From the NCBI RefSeq assembly GCF_016612535.1, contig NZ_JAENXS010000002.1, positions 1,674,001 through 1,738,000 of the forward strand: a stretch of DNA of 64,000 nucleotides, written 5' to 3'. The position numbers and the translations under genes are program-made. Below the pieces are notes generated by a model. The model made no database searches. It had not been told where the DNA came from and saw only the letters and a list, made by a program, of their open reading frames with translations. This document shows positions 38,162 through 46,473 of the stretch, in pieces. Position 1 is the first letter of the stretch. Every line of letters starts with the position of its first letter. Origin of the DNA: Bradyrhizobium diazoefficiens (lineage in GTDB: Bacteria; Pseudomonadota; Alphaproteobacteria; Rhizobiales; Xanthobacteraceae).

Positions 38162-39000
38162 CAGATGAGAGCGTAGCGGAGCAGGATCAGGATGCGTGTG
38201 ACCTTCGACACACGCACCGGCTCGCGCGGCGCGTTGAAGCCGCGCGCGATCAGGAGGTCCAGAATGGAGTGATAGTATCTCGACATGATCCGCGGCGCGC
38301 GCACGATGCGGCGGCGGTTCCGGTTCATGATCTCGTCCGACTGCTCGAAATGGGCTTTCGCGCGCTGCGTCAGCGGCAAGCAGACCTTTGCCAGCGCGCG
38401 CTCGTTGATCACGCGGTTCGGATCGTCTGAGGTGATGCCGGCATGCAGCAGCGCTTCGCGCGGCAGATAAAGCCGTCCGAGGCCGGCGTCCTCGTCGATG
38501 TCGCGCAGGATGTTGGTGAGCTGCAGCGCGCGGCCGAGATGATGCGCGAGCTGAATGCCGTCTTCTTCCGGCAGGCCAAACACCCGCACCGACAACCTCC
38601 CCACGGCGCTGGCCACGCGATCGCAATAGAGATCGAGCGTCGCCATGTCGGGCGCGCGAATGTCCTGCGGCACGTCCATTTCCATGCCGTCGACAATGGC
38701 GAGAAAATCCTCCCGCTTCAGCCCGAACGTCTTCACGGAGCCGACATAGTCGACGAGCCGCGCCGGCGGATGGCCCCGGTAGAGCGCCTCGATGTCGTTG
38801 CGCCACTCCTGCAGCGCGGCGAGCCGCTCGTCGCGCGGGCCGTCGGAATCGGCGATGTCGTCGACCTGACGGCAGAAGCTGTAGATCTGGAACATCGCCT
38901 CACGCTGGTCGCGCGGCAGGATGCGCATCGCAGCGTAGAAGGAGCTGTTCGATGCGGACGAGCCATAATTGGCGCTGGGCACGGCCGCCTCAAGCGTCAT
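38161..39000 (-). CDS. hpnD: HpnD, presqualene diphosphate synthase
   Basis: The product has 279 residues from the ATG at 39000 (MTLEAAVPSANYG). It is a squalene/phytoene synthase family enzyme with both Asp-rich motifs: RQVDDIADSDG and LTNILRDIDEDAG, plus GRLYLPREAL. HpnD condenses two farnesyl diphosphates to presqualene diphosphate. A longer in-frame start at 39042 lies inside hpnC. The start overlaps hpnC by 11 bases and the stop overlaps hpnE by one. Confidence 0.94.
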   Translation of the reverse strand: MTLEAAVPSANYGSSASNSSFYAAMRILPRDQREAMFQIYSFCRQVDDIADSDGPRDERLAALQEWRNDIEALYRGHPPARLVDYVGSVKTFGLKREDFLAIVDGMEMDVPQDIRAPDMATLDLYCDRVASAVGRLSVRVFGLPEEDGIQLAHHLGRALQLTNILRDIDEDAGLGRLYLPREALLHAGITSDDPNRVINERALAKVCLPLTQRAKAHFEQSDEIMNRNRRRIVRAPRIMSRYYHSILDLLIARGFNAPREPVRVSKVTRILILLRYALI

Positions 39001-39874
39001 GGGCAGTCCCCGGATTCGAGATGGCCTTGCGGCCGATCGCACGGCGGCCGACTTCGCCGATCATCCCGGCGAGGCTGAAGGTGAGCAGTTCGAACTTGTT
39101 CAGGTGCACGCGCTCGCGCAGGGGATCGTGGACCTTCAGGAGGCGCACGATGCGGTCGGCGTAGGCCTGGATCACCGAGACGTCGACGCCGAGGCGGAAA
39201 TCCCTGATTTCTGCGCTCAGCGATCTGCCCTGGTTGAGAAGTGCTTCGTTGCGGACCGCGAGCGCCTGAAGACAGGACAGCATCGCCGGCGGCGACTGCG
39301 CAAGCCCAAGCTGCTCGACCGAGGCGCCGCTTGCGGCCAGGGCATCGCGCGGCAGATAGACGCGATTGAGTTCGCGAAAATCCTTGCCGCAATCCTGGAG
39401 ATGGTTGTTGATCTGGAGGGCCGCGCAGAGCGCGTCCGAGGCGGCCCAGGTCGAGGTGCTCTCGCCATGAACGTCGAGCATGAAGCGGCCGACCGGCATC
39501 GCCGAATAGCGGCAATAGTGGATCACCTCGTCCCAATTCTCGTAGCGCAGCTTGGTGACGTCCATGCGGAACGCGATGAGCACGTCGAGCGCGTGGCGCG
39601 GCGCCATGCCGCGTTCGGCGAGCGCGCGCCGCAGCGCGACGGCTTCGGCCTGGGTGTCCCCCTTGCCGAGCAGTTCCGCCTCGAACAGATCGAGATAAGC
39701 GAGTTTCTGGTCGGGTGGCAGCGTCGCATGGTCGGCGATGTCGTCGGCGGTGCGGACGAAATCGTAATACGCCAGGATCAGCGCACGATGACGCGGATGA
39801 ATGATCCAGGACGCGACGGGGAAATTCTCGTCGCGGTCACCCTTGCCGGATCGCAATTCGCTCGCAGAGGTCAT
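38990..39874 (-). CDS. hpnC: HpnC, hydroxysqualene synthase
   Basis: The product has 294 residues. It is the second squalene/phytoene synthase-like protein of the operon, with FVRTADDIADHATLP, LQINNHLQDCGKDFRE and NRVYLPRDAL. HpnC turns presqualene diphosphate into hydroxysqualene, which HpnE reduces. It is the first gene of hpnC-D-E-shc-hpnG; the promoter should lie in 39875-40020. I saw no obvious operator there. Confidence 0.94.
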   Translation of the reverse strand: MTSASELRSGKGDRDENFPVASWIIHPRHRALILAYYDFVRTADDIADHATLPPDQKLAYLDLFEAELLGKGDTQAEAVALRRALAERGMAPRHALDVLIAFRMDVTKLRYENWDEVIHYCRYSAMPVGRFMLDVHGESTSTWAASDALCAALQINNHLQDCGKDFRELNRVYLPRDALAASGASVEQLGLAQSPPAMLSCLQALAVRNEALLNQGRSLSAEIRDFRLGVDVSVIQAYADRIVRLLKVHDPLRERVHLNKFELLTFSLAGMIGEVGRRAIGRKAISNPGTAHDA

Positions 39875-40021
39875 CGAGGGCTGATCAACAATCGTTTGGA
39901 CAGGAAGGGTTTTTTCGCCTGCGCGGGCTCATGCCGGCAACGCCGCCGCGGCCCCCATATAGGGGAATACGGTCGTAAAACCAATCCTGTCTCTCGATGG
40001 CAGCCTTCCGGATCCGGCCTG

Positions 40022-40047
40022 AAAAAGGCGGCCCCACGGCCGCCTTT
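40022..40047 (-). terminator. Terminator of the small Cys-containing exported protein gene
   Basis: AAAGGCGGCC-CCA-CGGCCGCCTTT is preceded on the + strand by AAAAA, which gives a T-run on the minus strand. It ends the 40066-40299 transcript before hpnC. Confidence 0.75.
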
Positions 40048-40065
40048 GTGGGCCAGTGGCCGAGC

Positions 40066-40299
40066 TTACTGGTTATGGTTCTTCAGGACCTGGTCGCAGG
40101 CCTGCGAGATCTTGGCCCGGTTCTCCTTGAGGCAGGCCAGAATGGTGAAATCGCCCTGGTCGATGACCGGACGGCAGAACTTCTGCACATCGCGCGTGCA
40201 GGCCTTCTGCTCGACGTCCGTGCCGCGCCCTTGCTGGGCGAATGCCGCCGTGGAAAGGGATGCCGACAGCAGGGTGAGAGCGACGAGAAGCTTACGCAT
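40066..40299 (-). CDS. Small exported cysteine-containing protein
   Basis: The product has 77 residues. A signal peptide (MRKLLVALTLLSASLSTAAF, cleavage after AFA) precedes a 55-residue mature part with four cysteines in KACTRDVQKFC and ILACLKENRAKISQAC, spaced like the cysteine-rich repeat found in Golgi apparatus protein 1-type proteins. It probably forms two disulfides in the periplasm. The function is unknown. It has its own terminator, so it appears monocistronic. Confidence 0.8.
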   Translation of the reverse strand: MRKLLVALTLLSASLSTAAFAQQGRGTDVEQKACTRDVQKFCRPVIDQGDFTILACLKENRAKISQACDQVLKNHNQ

Positions 40300-40754
40300 T
40301 GTATTCCTTCATTCTGACGGCAGAATCGCACCGATCCCGGACAGCACAGGGCGGACGGCGGGAACGGATTCGTCTGATGGCAAGTTGCCGCGGAGTGAGC
40401 GGCATCGGAGAAGGCACAAGCGCTGGCAAATGCGGCCAAATTGGCGCCGCGTCTGCCAAATCAGGTCTTCCCTCGATCCTCATTGGCAGATGTAAGGGGT
40501 TGATACTACGTGATAATTCGTACACGCGGCGTTTTACTGCATACCTGTTGCAGAGCTGCATCTGTCCGATCGGCCATTTCGGCCGGAAACACACAGAAAC
40601 AGAGGGAATCTGGACTCAGACCATGGCGACAACGCTTTGCGAGCCTGACATCGTGGCCGGTCAGGCTTGAACCTGACACAGGCTCGGAACACTAAACTTT
40701 CGATGTGGCGAGACGGCCTGTCATGAGCGGGCGTCGTTCCAAAACGGGATATTT
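40300..40754. other. Divergent intergenic region without a recognisable gene
   Basis: These 455 bases separate two small exported proteins. A short open frame is present on the + strand, but its composition and sequence do not suggest a protein. Promoters for both flanking genes must lie here; I could not pick a convincing one. Confidence 0.4.
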
Positions 40755-41255
40755 ATGATGAAATTCTTTGGGCGATCTGAACTGGCGATCAAGGCGGCCG
40801 GCATTGGTGCGGCGCTGCTCTTCTCAATTGCGGCAAGCCACGCGCAGTCGTCCGGGCCGTTCGCCGGTTTCGACGGGGCGTGGGCCGGCACCGGCACGGT
40901 ATCGCTGTCCGACGGTTCGACCGAACGCATCCGCTGCAAGGCGGACTACAAGGTCGCCGGCACCGGCCTCAGCCTCAAGCAGGCCCTGCACTGCGCGTCC
41001 GACAGCTACAAGTTCGACCTGACGAGCGACGTGACGAGCCAAGGCGAGCGGATCTCCGGCAATTGGAGCGAGTCCAACCGCAATATCTTCGGCAACCTCC
41101 AGGGCACCGCCGGCGGCGGCCAGATCGACGTGTTCGTCGAGGCCAACGGCTTTGCCGCCAATTTGTCGCTGCGCACCAACGGCAGCAAACAGACGGTGCA
41201 AATCTCCTCCAAGGGTGAGATCCGTGGCGTCAACATCACGATGACGAAGAGCTGA
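40755..41255 (+). CDS. Exported protein of unknown function
   Basis: The product has 166 residues. A signal peptide (residues 1-30, to SHAQ) is followed by a beta-rich domain starting FAGFDGAWAGTGTVSLSDGS, with an ERIRCKADYKV segment and a second Cys in LHCASDSYKFDL that could pair with it. The alternating Thr/Ser/Asn-rich tail suggests a lipocalin-like or avidin-like barrel. Related proteins are common in Bradyrhizobium and annotated as hypothetical. A Met at 40758 is an equally possible start. A terminator follows. Confidence 0.75.
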   Translation: MMKFFGRSELAIKAAGIGAALLFSIAASHAQSSGPFAGFDGAWAGTGTVSLSDGSTERIRCKADYKVAGTGLSLKQALHCASDSYKFDLTSDVTSQGERISGNWSESNRNIFGNLQGTAGGGQIDVFVEANGFAANLSLRTNGSKQTVQISSKGEIRGVNITMTKS

Positions 41256-41289
41256 CGCAGGCTCTCCAATTCTGAAGTCAAACAAAAAC

Positions 41290-41317
41290 CCGGCTCTCAC
41301 GAACCGGGATTTTCTTA
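41290..41317 (+). terminator. Terminator between the exported protein and the MMPL transporter
   Basis: CCCGG-CTCTCACGAA-CCGGG is followed by ATTTTCTTATTT. It is preceded by AAACAAAAA, so it may also act on the opposite strand. Confidence 0.7.
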
Positions 41318-41349
41318 TTTCACAGACACGACCGCATATCGCGATCGCT

Positions 41350-43716
41350 TCAGATCGCCGGCTTGTCCGGGCCCTGCAGCTTGGCATGTAGGTTGATCAG
41401 CCACATCGCCGTCGGCCGCAGGATGAAGAGATCGGCGACCAGCGCCGCCACCATCGAGAAGGCGCTGAGCCAGCCGAACAGCCGCAGCGACGGCAGGTCC
41501 GAGAACACGGTGACGACGAGGCCGCAGGCCAGCACCACCGTGGTCAGGATCAGCGCCGGGCCGACCAGCACGGTCGCACGCTCGACCGCGAGCGCCGAAC
41601 CGATGCCCGGTTTGCTCTCCAACCGCAGGCGGTTGAGGAAGTGGATGGTGGCGCTCAGGCCCAGACCGAACGAGACGGTGAGCGCAACGACGCTGGCGAA
41701 TTGCAGCCCCTCGCCCATCGCCCACAGCACCGTTCCCGACATCACCACCGGGAAGATGCCCGGCAGGACGCAGGCAAACATCACCACCCAGGAGCGGAAC
41801 GCCAAACCAATGAAGATTGCGACCAGCGCGAATTCGACGGTGAGGCCGCGGTTCAGCTTCTCGATCATGCCGGCCGAGTTGCGCGCGGCGATGGCGGCGA
41901 GACCGGTGACCGCGATCTCGTAGCCGGGATGCTTCTTGCGGACCGCATTGAGCTCGGAGTCGAGCTTGTCGACGATCGGCAGAAGCTGGCTGGAGTCCTT
42001 GTCCGGCACGCGGCCGGCCACGACCACCGCATCCTGCTCGGCGTCGATGAAGCGCCGCACCAGATGCTCGGGGATGACGCTCACATATTCCTTGAGAGTA
42101 GCGACATCGTCGCTGCCGGCCTTTTCCGCCAGCCAGCGGCGCAGCGTCTCCAGCGACCAGACGTTGCCGACGCCGGCCGCCTTCTCCACGGTCGCGTGCA
42201 CGTCCGCGATGGTTTGCAGGGTCTCCGGCGTATAAAGCGATTCACCCTTGGGGAACTGGATCAGCACGTTGACCGGATTGGCGCCGGTCAGCTTGGCATC
42301 GAGCCGGTTGCTGGCGGCAACCGCCTGACGCTTGTCCGGCACTTGATCCGCAAGCCGGTAGCGCGGCTGAAGATTGGCGTAGACGACGCCGAGGCTGGCG
42401 ACGAACAGCAGCGCGATCAGGCTGAACAGGCCGGGCCGGCCGACCATGCGCACCGCGATCCAGTAGCAGAAATTGCGCAGCGCCTGCACGCCGGCGTCCG
42501 CGCTCTGGAACTTGACCGCAAAAACCTTTTCGTTGCGCACGAACAGCACGCCGAACACCGGCACCAGCGACAGCACGGTGACCAGCGCGATGATGGTCGC
42601 AGCCAGTCCCGCCTCGCCGAATTTGCGGATCAGGTCGGAATTGGAGAACTGCAGCGCGATGAAGGAAATACCGGCAGTGCCATGCGTCAGCACGCAGGCC
42701 GGGCCGACCACCAGCACCGCGTTCTTGAACGCAGTGAACTTGTCCTGGCCTGCGATCAGCCTATCGCGTGCGGCGAAGGTCAGCTGCATCGAGTCCGAGA
42801 AGCTGATGACCATAATGAGGGGCGTCATCACGTTCAGGAACATGTTGAGATTGAAGTTGGCCCAGCCGAGTGCGCCGAGTGCCAGCAGGATCGCAATCAT
42901 CGGCGGGAACGCCGCCACCACCATGAACGAGATCTTGCGGAAGAAGACGATGGCGATGACGCAGCCGGCGAGAATGCCGAGGATGTTGTAGGTGAGCCCA
43001 TCACGCTCGACCGCGTTGCGGATCTCGAGCTGCATCACCGGCACCCCTGAGAGCTGCACGCTCAGTCCGGTATCGCCGAGATCCTCCTTCATCAGCGCGC
43101 GGATGTCGCCAACGGTCTTGGTGAGCTTGTTGGAGGCGACCACCTCCGGATCGAGCGACAGCACGATCAGCGCGAGCGTGCCGTCCTCCGACAACAGTTT
43201 GCCGCGGATGATCTCGTTGTTCTTGACGGTCTCGATGAACTGGTCATAGGCCGCGCCCTCCGGCAGTTCGGAGGGGAACAGCGCGGCCGGCAGCTTGCCG
43301 GGCGCCGGCGCCTGGCGTGCCGAGAACAGCGAGACCAGCCCACGCGTGCCCTCGACCAGTTGCAGGTCGGTGACGAAGTCGCGCAGCTTCTCGAGGTTGT
43401 TTCGCGCCAGCAGGTTCTTGCCCTCGACCACGACGAGGACGTCGAATTCCTCCGCCGGGAACTTCTTGGTCACTTCCTCGTATTGGTGGAATTCCTTGGA
43501 GTTGGAGCGGAACAGCTGCGACAGCGAATCGTCGATCTTGATCCGATGGATGCCGAACACGGCGCCGACGATCAGCACCAACAGGACGATGCAGGAGACG
43601 ATCGGTGCCCGGACCGCGATCAGCCCGAGGCGCTCCAGCCCGAAGGCAATGGAGGTCGCAGGCCCCTGCTCGACCTTGTCGACATGAACCTCATTCTCGC
43701 GGTGCTTTTCGAGCAT
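41350..43716 (-). CDS. MMPL/RND family transporter
   Basis: The product has 788 residues. It has the same overall plan as HpnN: a helix at residues 38-56, a periplasmic domain (DDSLSQLFRSNSKEF), a helix bundle with FLNVMTPLIMVISFSDSMQL, a second periplasmic domain, and a last bundle with TVSFGLGLSATIHFLNRLRL and a final ADLFILRPTAMW. MMPL proteins export lipids or hydrophobic molecules. Its position between the squalene operon and eutC-hpnP suggests lipid transport, but this is inference. The start at 43716 gives MLEKHRENEVHVDK; an internal start is possible. Confidence 0.88.
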   Translation of the reverse strand: MLEKHRENEVHVDKVEQGPATSIAFGLERLGLIAVRAPIVSCIVLLVLIVGAVFGIHRIKIDDSLSQLFRSNSKEFHQYEEVTKKFPAEEFDVLVVVEGKNLLARNNLEKLRDFVTDLQLVEGTRGLVSLFSARQAPAPGKLPAALFPSELPEGAAYDQFIETVKNNEIIRGKLLSEDGTLALIVLSLDPEVVASNKLTKTVGDIRALMKEDLGDTGLSVQLSGVPVMQLEIRNAVERDGLTYNILGILAGCVIAIVFFRKISFMVVAAFPPMIAILLALGALGWANFNLNMFLNVMTPLIMVISFSDSMQLTFAARDRLIAGQDKFTAFKNAVLVVGPACVLTHGTAGISFIALQFSNSDLIRKFGEAGLAATIIALVTVLSLVPVFGVLFVRNEKVFAVKFQSADAGVQALRNFCYWIAVRMVGRPGLFSLIALLFVASLGVVYANLQPRYRLADQVPDKRQAVAASNRLDAKLTGANPVNVLIQFPKGESLYTPETLQTIADVHATVEKAAGVGNVWSLETLRRWLAEKAGSDDVATLKEYVSVIPEHLVRRFIDAEQDAVVVAGRVPDKDSSQLLPIVDKLDSELNAVRKKHPGYEIAVTGLAAIAARNSAGMIEKLNRGLTVEFALVAIFIGLAFRSWVVMFACVLPGIFPVVMSGTVLWAMGEGLQFASVVALTVSFGLGLSATIHFLNRLRLESKPGIGSALAVERATVLVGPALILTTVVLACGLVVTVFSDLPSLRLFGWLSAFSMVAALVADLFILRPTAMWLINLHAKLQGPDKPAI

Positions 43717-43921
43717 GCCTTGTCCAGTTCCTAAATCGGCTCGGTCAGTGAGCTTATTGCGCCCCGCGAACGGCTTGAAAACGCCATACCAATGGGAGGC
43801 TTGCCCTTTGAAAATGCGCGGAAAATCGCCGGCAGCGGTTTAGCAGGTCAAGAGCCATTCTCGCAAGCAGGCGAAGCGTGGCCAAATCGATCAAGATGCA
43901 GCGATTTTGCCGGAATGCCCG

Positions 43922-44707
43922 TCATTCCGGCAACGCCGTGCCAATTCGACGCGGCGCGCGGTCGGCGCTCTCGTCTTTGAGCGCCACGCCGGTGGCCTCT
44001 CGCGCCAGCCCCTCGCGGACCAGCCAGGCGATCTTGAGCGCCGCCTCGTCATAGCTCAACCCAGCCTTGTGGATATTCGACACGCAGTTGCGTTCGGCAT
44101 CGGTCAGGCCGGGCTTCGGGGCGAAGGTCAGATAGGCACCGAGGCTGTCGGGCGCGGACAGGCCGGGCCGCTCCCCGATCAGCATCACGACCATGCGAGC
44201 GCCGAGAATGGCTCCGATCTCGTCACCGAGCGCGACCCGCGCGCTTGCGGCGACGACGACACGGCCGATCGCGACAGCTTCGTCCTCGCCAAGCAGCGGC
44301 AGCAGGCTCTTCAGCAGCGCGACCGCATGCACATGGACCGCGGCGGCCGACAATCCGTCGCCGATAACGATCGCGAGCTGGCACGGCGCGGTCGCGTCGT
44401 CCGCCAAAGCCGCGGCCGAGACGGCATCGAGCTGCCGCCCCAGATCCGGCCGGCGCAGATAGTCGCTGCGATCGGCGGCCCGGCTGCTGACCTCGGTGGC
44501 GCCAAGGCCGAGCGCCCTCACCCCGGCAGCCAGACGCGGCGCGTCGAAGGCGGCATGCACGGCATCGCGGGCGCGGGCGTGGGCCAGCGTGAAATCGAGC
44601 AGCGGTTTTGTCGGCAGGCTCGCGCCGCTGCGCCCGAGCGCGACGCGCGCAGGCGTAAGCGACCGCAGGTCGATCATTGGGCGGCGTGGGACGGCCGGAT
44701 CAGACAT
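43922..44707 (-). CDS. eutC: Ethanolamine ammonia-lyase small subunit EutC
   Basis: The product has 261 residues. EutC motifs present include [43 protein letters not shown] and the C-terminal [20 protein letters not shown]. With EutB it forms the adenosylcobalamin-dependent enzyme that splits ethanolamine into acetaldehyde and ammonia. It starts only seven bases after the hpnP stop, so it is co-transcribed with hpnP rather than directly with eutB. No microcompartment shell genes or eut regulators are near. Confidence 0.95.
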   Translation of the reverse strand: MSDPAVPRRPMIDLRSLTPARVALGRSGASLPTKPLLDFTLAHARARDAVHAAFDAPRLAAGVRALGLGATEVSSRAADRSDYLRRPDLGRQLDAVSAAALADDATAPCQLAIVIGDGLSAAAVHVHAVALLKSLLPLLGEDEAVAIGRVVVAASARVALGDEIGAILGARMVVMLIGERPGLSAPDSLGAYLTFAPKPGLTDAERNCVSNIHKAGLSYDEAALKIAWLVREGLAREATGVALKDESADRAPRRIGTALPE

Positions 44708-44713
44708 GTCGCA

Positions 44714-46300
44714 TCATTCGGCGGGCACCGAGGCCTCGCGTAGACGGATCGAGTAGTTCGATGCGTTCTGCTGGCCGGTCGAGGCCGCACGCGCGAAGGT
44801 GATGAGGTGATGCGCGATCATGGTGCAGCCGATCAGCCCCTCGAGATCGCCGCGCTTGATGCGTCCCAGCGCGAACTTCCAGAACACGCGCCTGTAGTCG
44901 CCGAACACGCCGACCTTCCAGAAGATGTTGCGCAGCATGACGAGGCCGCGCCGGATGTTGGGCCAGGTCTTCATCTCGTCCGGCACCGGCATCTTGAGAC
45001 GGTGGGGATAAACGTGATCGCATTGATACTGGAAGCGCGCGTAGACCTTCTCGGGCTCATAGGCGACGCTCATGGCGTGCTTCCAGGAGGCTACGACCTC
45101 GTCGTAGGGCAATAGGAAACTGACGTTGGAATCGCGGCCGTCGTCGTCGAGCAGCCTGCCCTCCCGCTCCAGCCGGTCCCACAGCGGCGTCTTCGGCAGC
45201 GCCTGAAGCAAATTGATGGTGAGCAGTGGAATCTGCGACTCCTCGACAAAGGCAAGCAGCGCGTCCGCCGTGTTCGGCTTGTCGGTGTCGAGCCCCATGA
45301 TGATGCCGGACACCACCTCCATGCCGTAGGAATTGATGGTGCGCACGCCCTCCAGGATCGGGACCATCATGTTGTGGTCCTTGTGCATCGCCTTCAGCGC
45401 GTCGGGATCGGGCGTCTCGATGCCGCAGAAGATGGTGACGAAATAGGCGTCGCGCATCTTCTCCAGGATCTCTGGGCGCTTGGCGATGTTCAGCGTCGCT
45501 TCGCAGGCGAGCCGAACGACATAGCCGGTCTTCTTCTGCCACTCGATCAGATGCGGCAGCAGGTCCATCGCCGCCTTGCGGTTGCCGATGAAATTGTCGT
45601 CGACGAAATAGACCGTGTCGGTCATGCCGCATTCGCGCAGGCGGTCGAGCTCCGCGATGATCTGCTCCGGCGATTTGATGCGCGGGTTGCGACCGTAGAG
45701 GCCGGGGATGTCGCAGAACTCGCACTGATAGGGACAGCCACTGGAATACTGGATGCTGCCGAGGAAGTATTTCTTCACATCGGCGAGTTCGTAGGCCGGG
45801 ATCGGAAACTCCGTCATCGGCACGCGGTCCTTGGTGGTGAGCACCACCTGCGCCTCGGGGCGCGTGGTGTCGCGCGCCAAAATCTCGAACAGCTGATTGG
45901 TGGCGTCGCCGAGCTCGCCGACATGGAGGTAGTCGAAGGATGGGTAATAGTCCGGGCAGGCACTGACGGAGGGACCGCCGAGCGCGACCGGCAGATCGAA
46001 TTCATGGGCGCGGCGGCAGATGTCGTTCATCTGCTGGCGCTGGATGTGCATGCCGCTGACGAACACGGCCTCGGCCCATTCGAACTCTTCGCTGCTCGCA
46101 CGACGTAGGTTCTCGTCGACGAATTTGACCTGCCATTCCTTCGGCAGATAGGCCGCAAGCAGCAGGAGGCCCTGCGGCGGCATGAAGGCGCGGACACCGT
46201 CGGTCAGCGGATAGGCGTGCTCGAAGGTGCCGAAAGATGAGGTGTAACGCGGGAAGACGCAGAGGATATGCCGGATCGTTCCGTTGCTTTCAGCGCGCAT
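44714..46300 (-). CDS. hpnP: HpnP, hopanoid C-2 methylase (B12-binding radical SAM)
   Basis: The product has 528 residues, the length of characterised HpnP. The N-terminal B12-binding domain (RHILCVFPRYTSSFGTFEHA to VALGGPSVSACPDYYP) is followed by a radical SAM core with C189-x3-C193-x2-C196 (SSGCPYQCEFCDIPG), FVDDNFIGNRKAA and GIETPDPDALKAMHK. HpnP methylates C-2 of the hopanoid A ring with methylcobalamin. The ATG at 46300 has GGGGGAAG upstream; the longer frame to 46354 is leader. It lies between eutB and eutC, 173 bases after eutB and 7 before eutC. General-stress control is likely (candidate promoter at 46412-46437). Confidence 0.92.
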   Translation of the reverse strand: MRAESNGTIRHILCVFPRYTSSFGTFEHAYPLTDGVRAFMPPQGLLLLAAYLPKEWQVKFVDENLRRASSEEFEWAEAVFVSGMHIQRQQMNDICRRAHEFDLPVALGGPSVSACPDYYPSFDYLHVGELGDATNQLFEILARDTTRPEAQVVLTTKDRVPMTEFPIPAYELADVKKYFLGSIQYSSGCPYQCEFCDIPGLYGRNPRIKSPEQIIAELDRLRECGMTDTVYFVDDNFIGNRKAAMDLLPHLIEWQKKTGYVVRLACEATLNIAKRPEILEKMRDAYFVTIFCGIETPDPDALKAMHKDHNMMVPILEGVRTINSYGMEVVSGIIMGLDTDKPNTADALLAFVEESQIPLLTINLLQALPKTPLWDRLEREGRLLDDDGRDSNVSFLLPYDEVVASWKHAMSVAYEPEKVYARFQYQCDHVYPHRLKMPVPDEMKTWPNIRRGLVMLRNIFWKVGVFGDYRRVFWKFALGRIKRGDLEGLIGCTMIAHHLITFARAASTGQQNASNYSIRLREASVPAE

Positions 46301-46411
46301 CGAACTTCCCCCAACCGACGTTCTACGAACGGTACTGACGAGGTCACCAGACACATAACGTAACGCTGTGACCGAATTTCCTCAATATCGTGGCACCGAA
46401 CTAATTCGTGA

Positions 46412-46437
46412 GACGCGCCAATGGTTTCCCCGGTTCA
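46412..46437 (-). promoter_or_regulatory. Candidate EcfG (general stress sigma) promoter for hpnP
   Basis: On the minus strand TGAAC-N17-CGTC resembles the alphaproteobacterial EcfG consensus GGAAC-N16/17-CGTT, with one mismatch in each half. It is about 110 bases upstream of the hpnP start. EcfG control of hpnP is known in Rhodopseudomonas palustris. Confidence 0.35.
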
Positions 46438-46473
46438 CGCCGGTCGATGAGGTTTTTTGTGAGGTCTTTCGCA

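Noticed and set aside
38162..38806. Long N-terminal extension of hpnE
   Set aside because: It coincides with hpnD in another frame; HpnE homology starts at MQNTAHIIGAG.
40299..40670. 123-residue + strand frame in the divergent gap
   Set aside because: No domain, no ribosome site and no coding-like composition; it overlaps the start of the small exported protein on the other strand.
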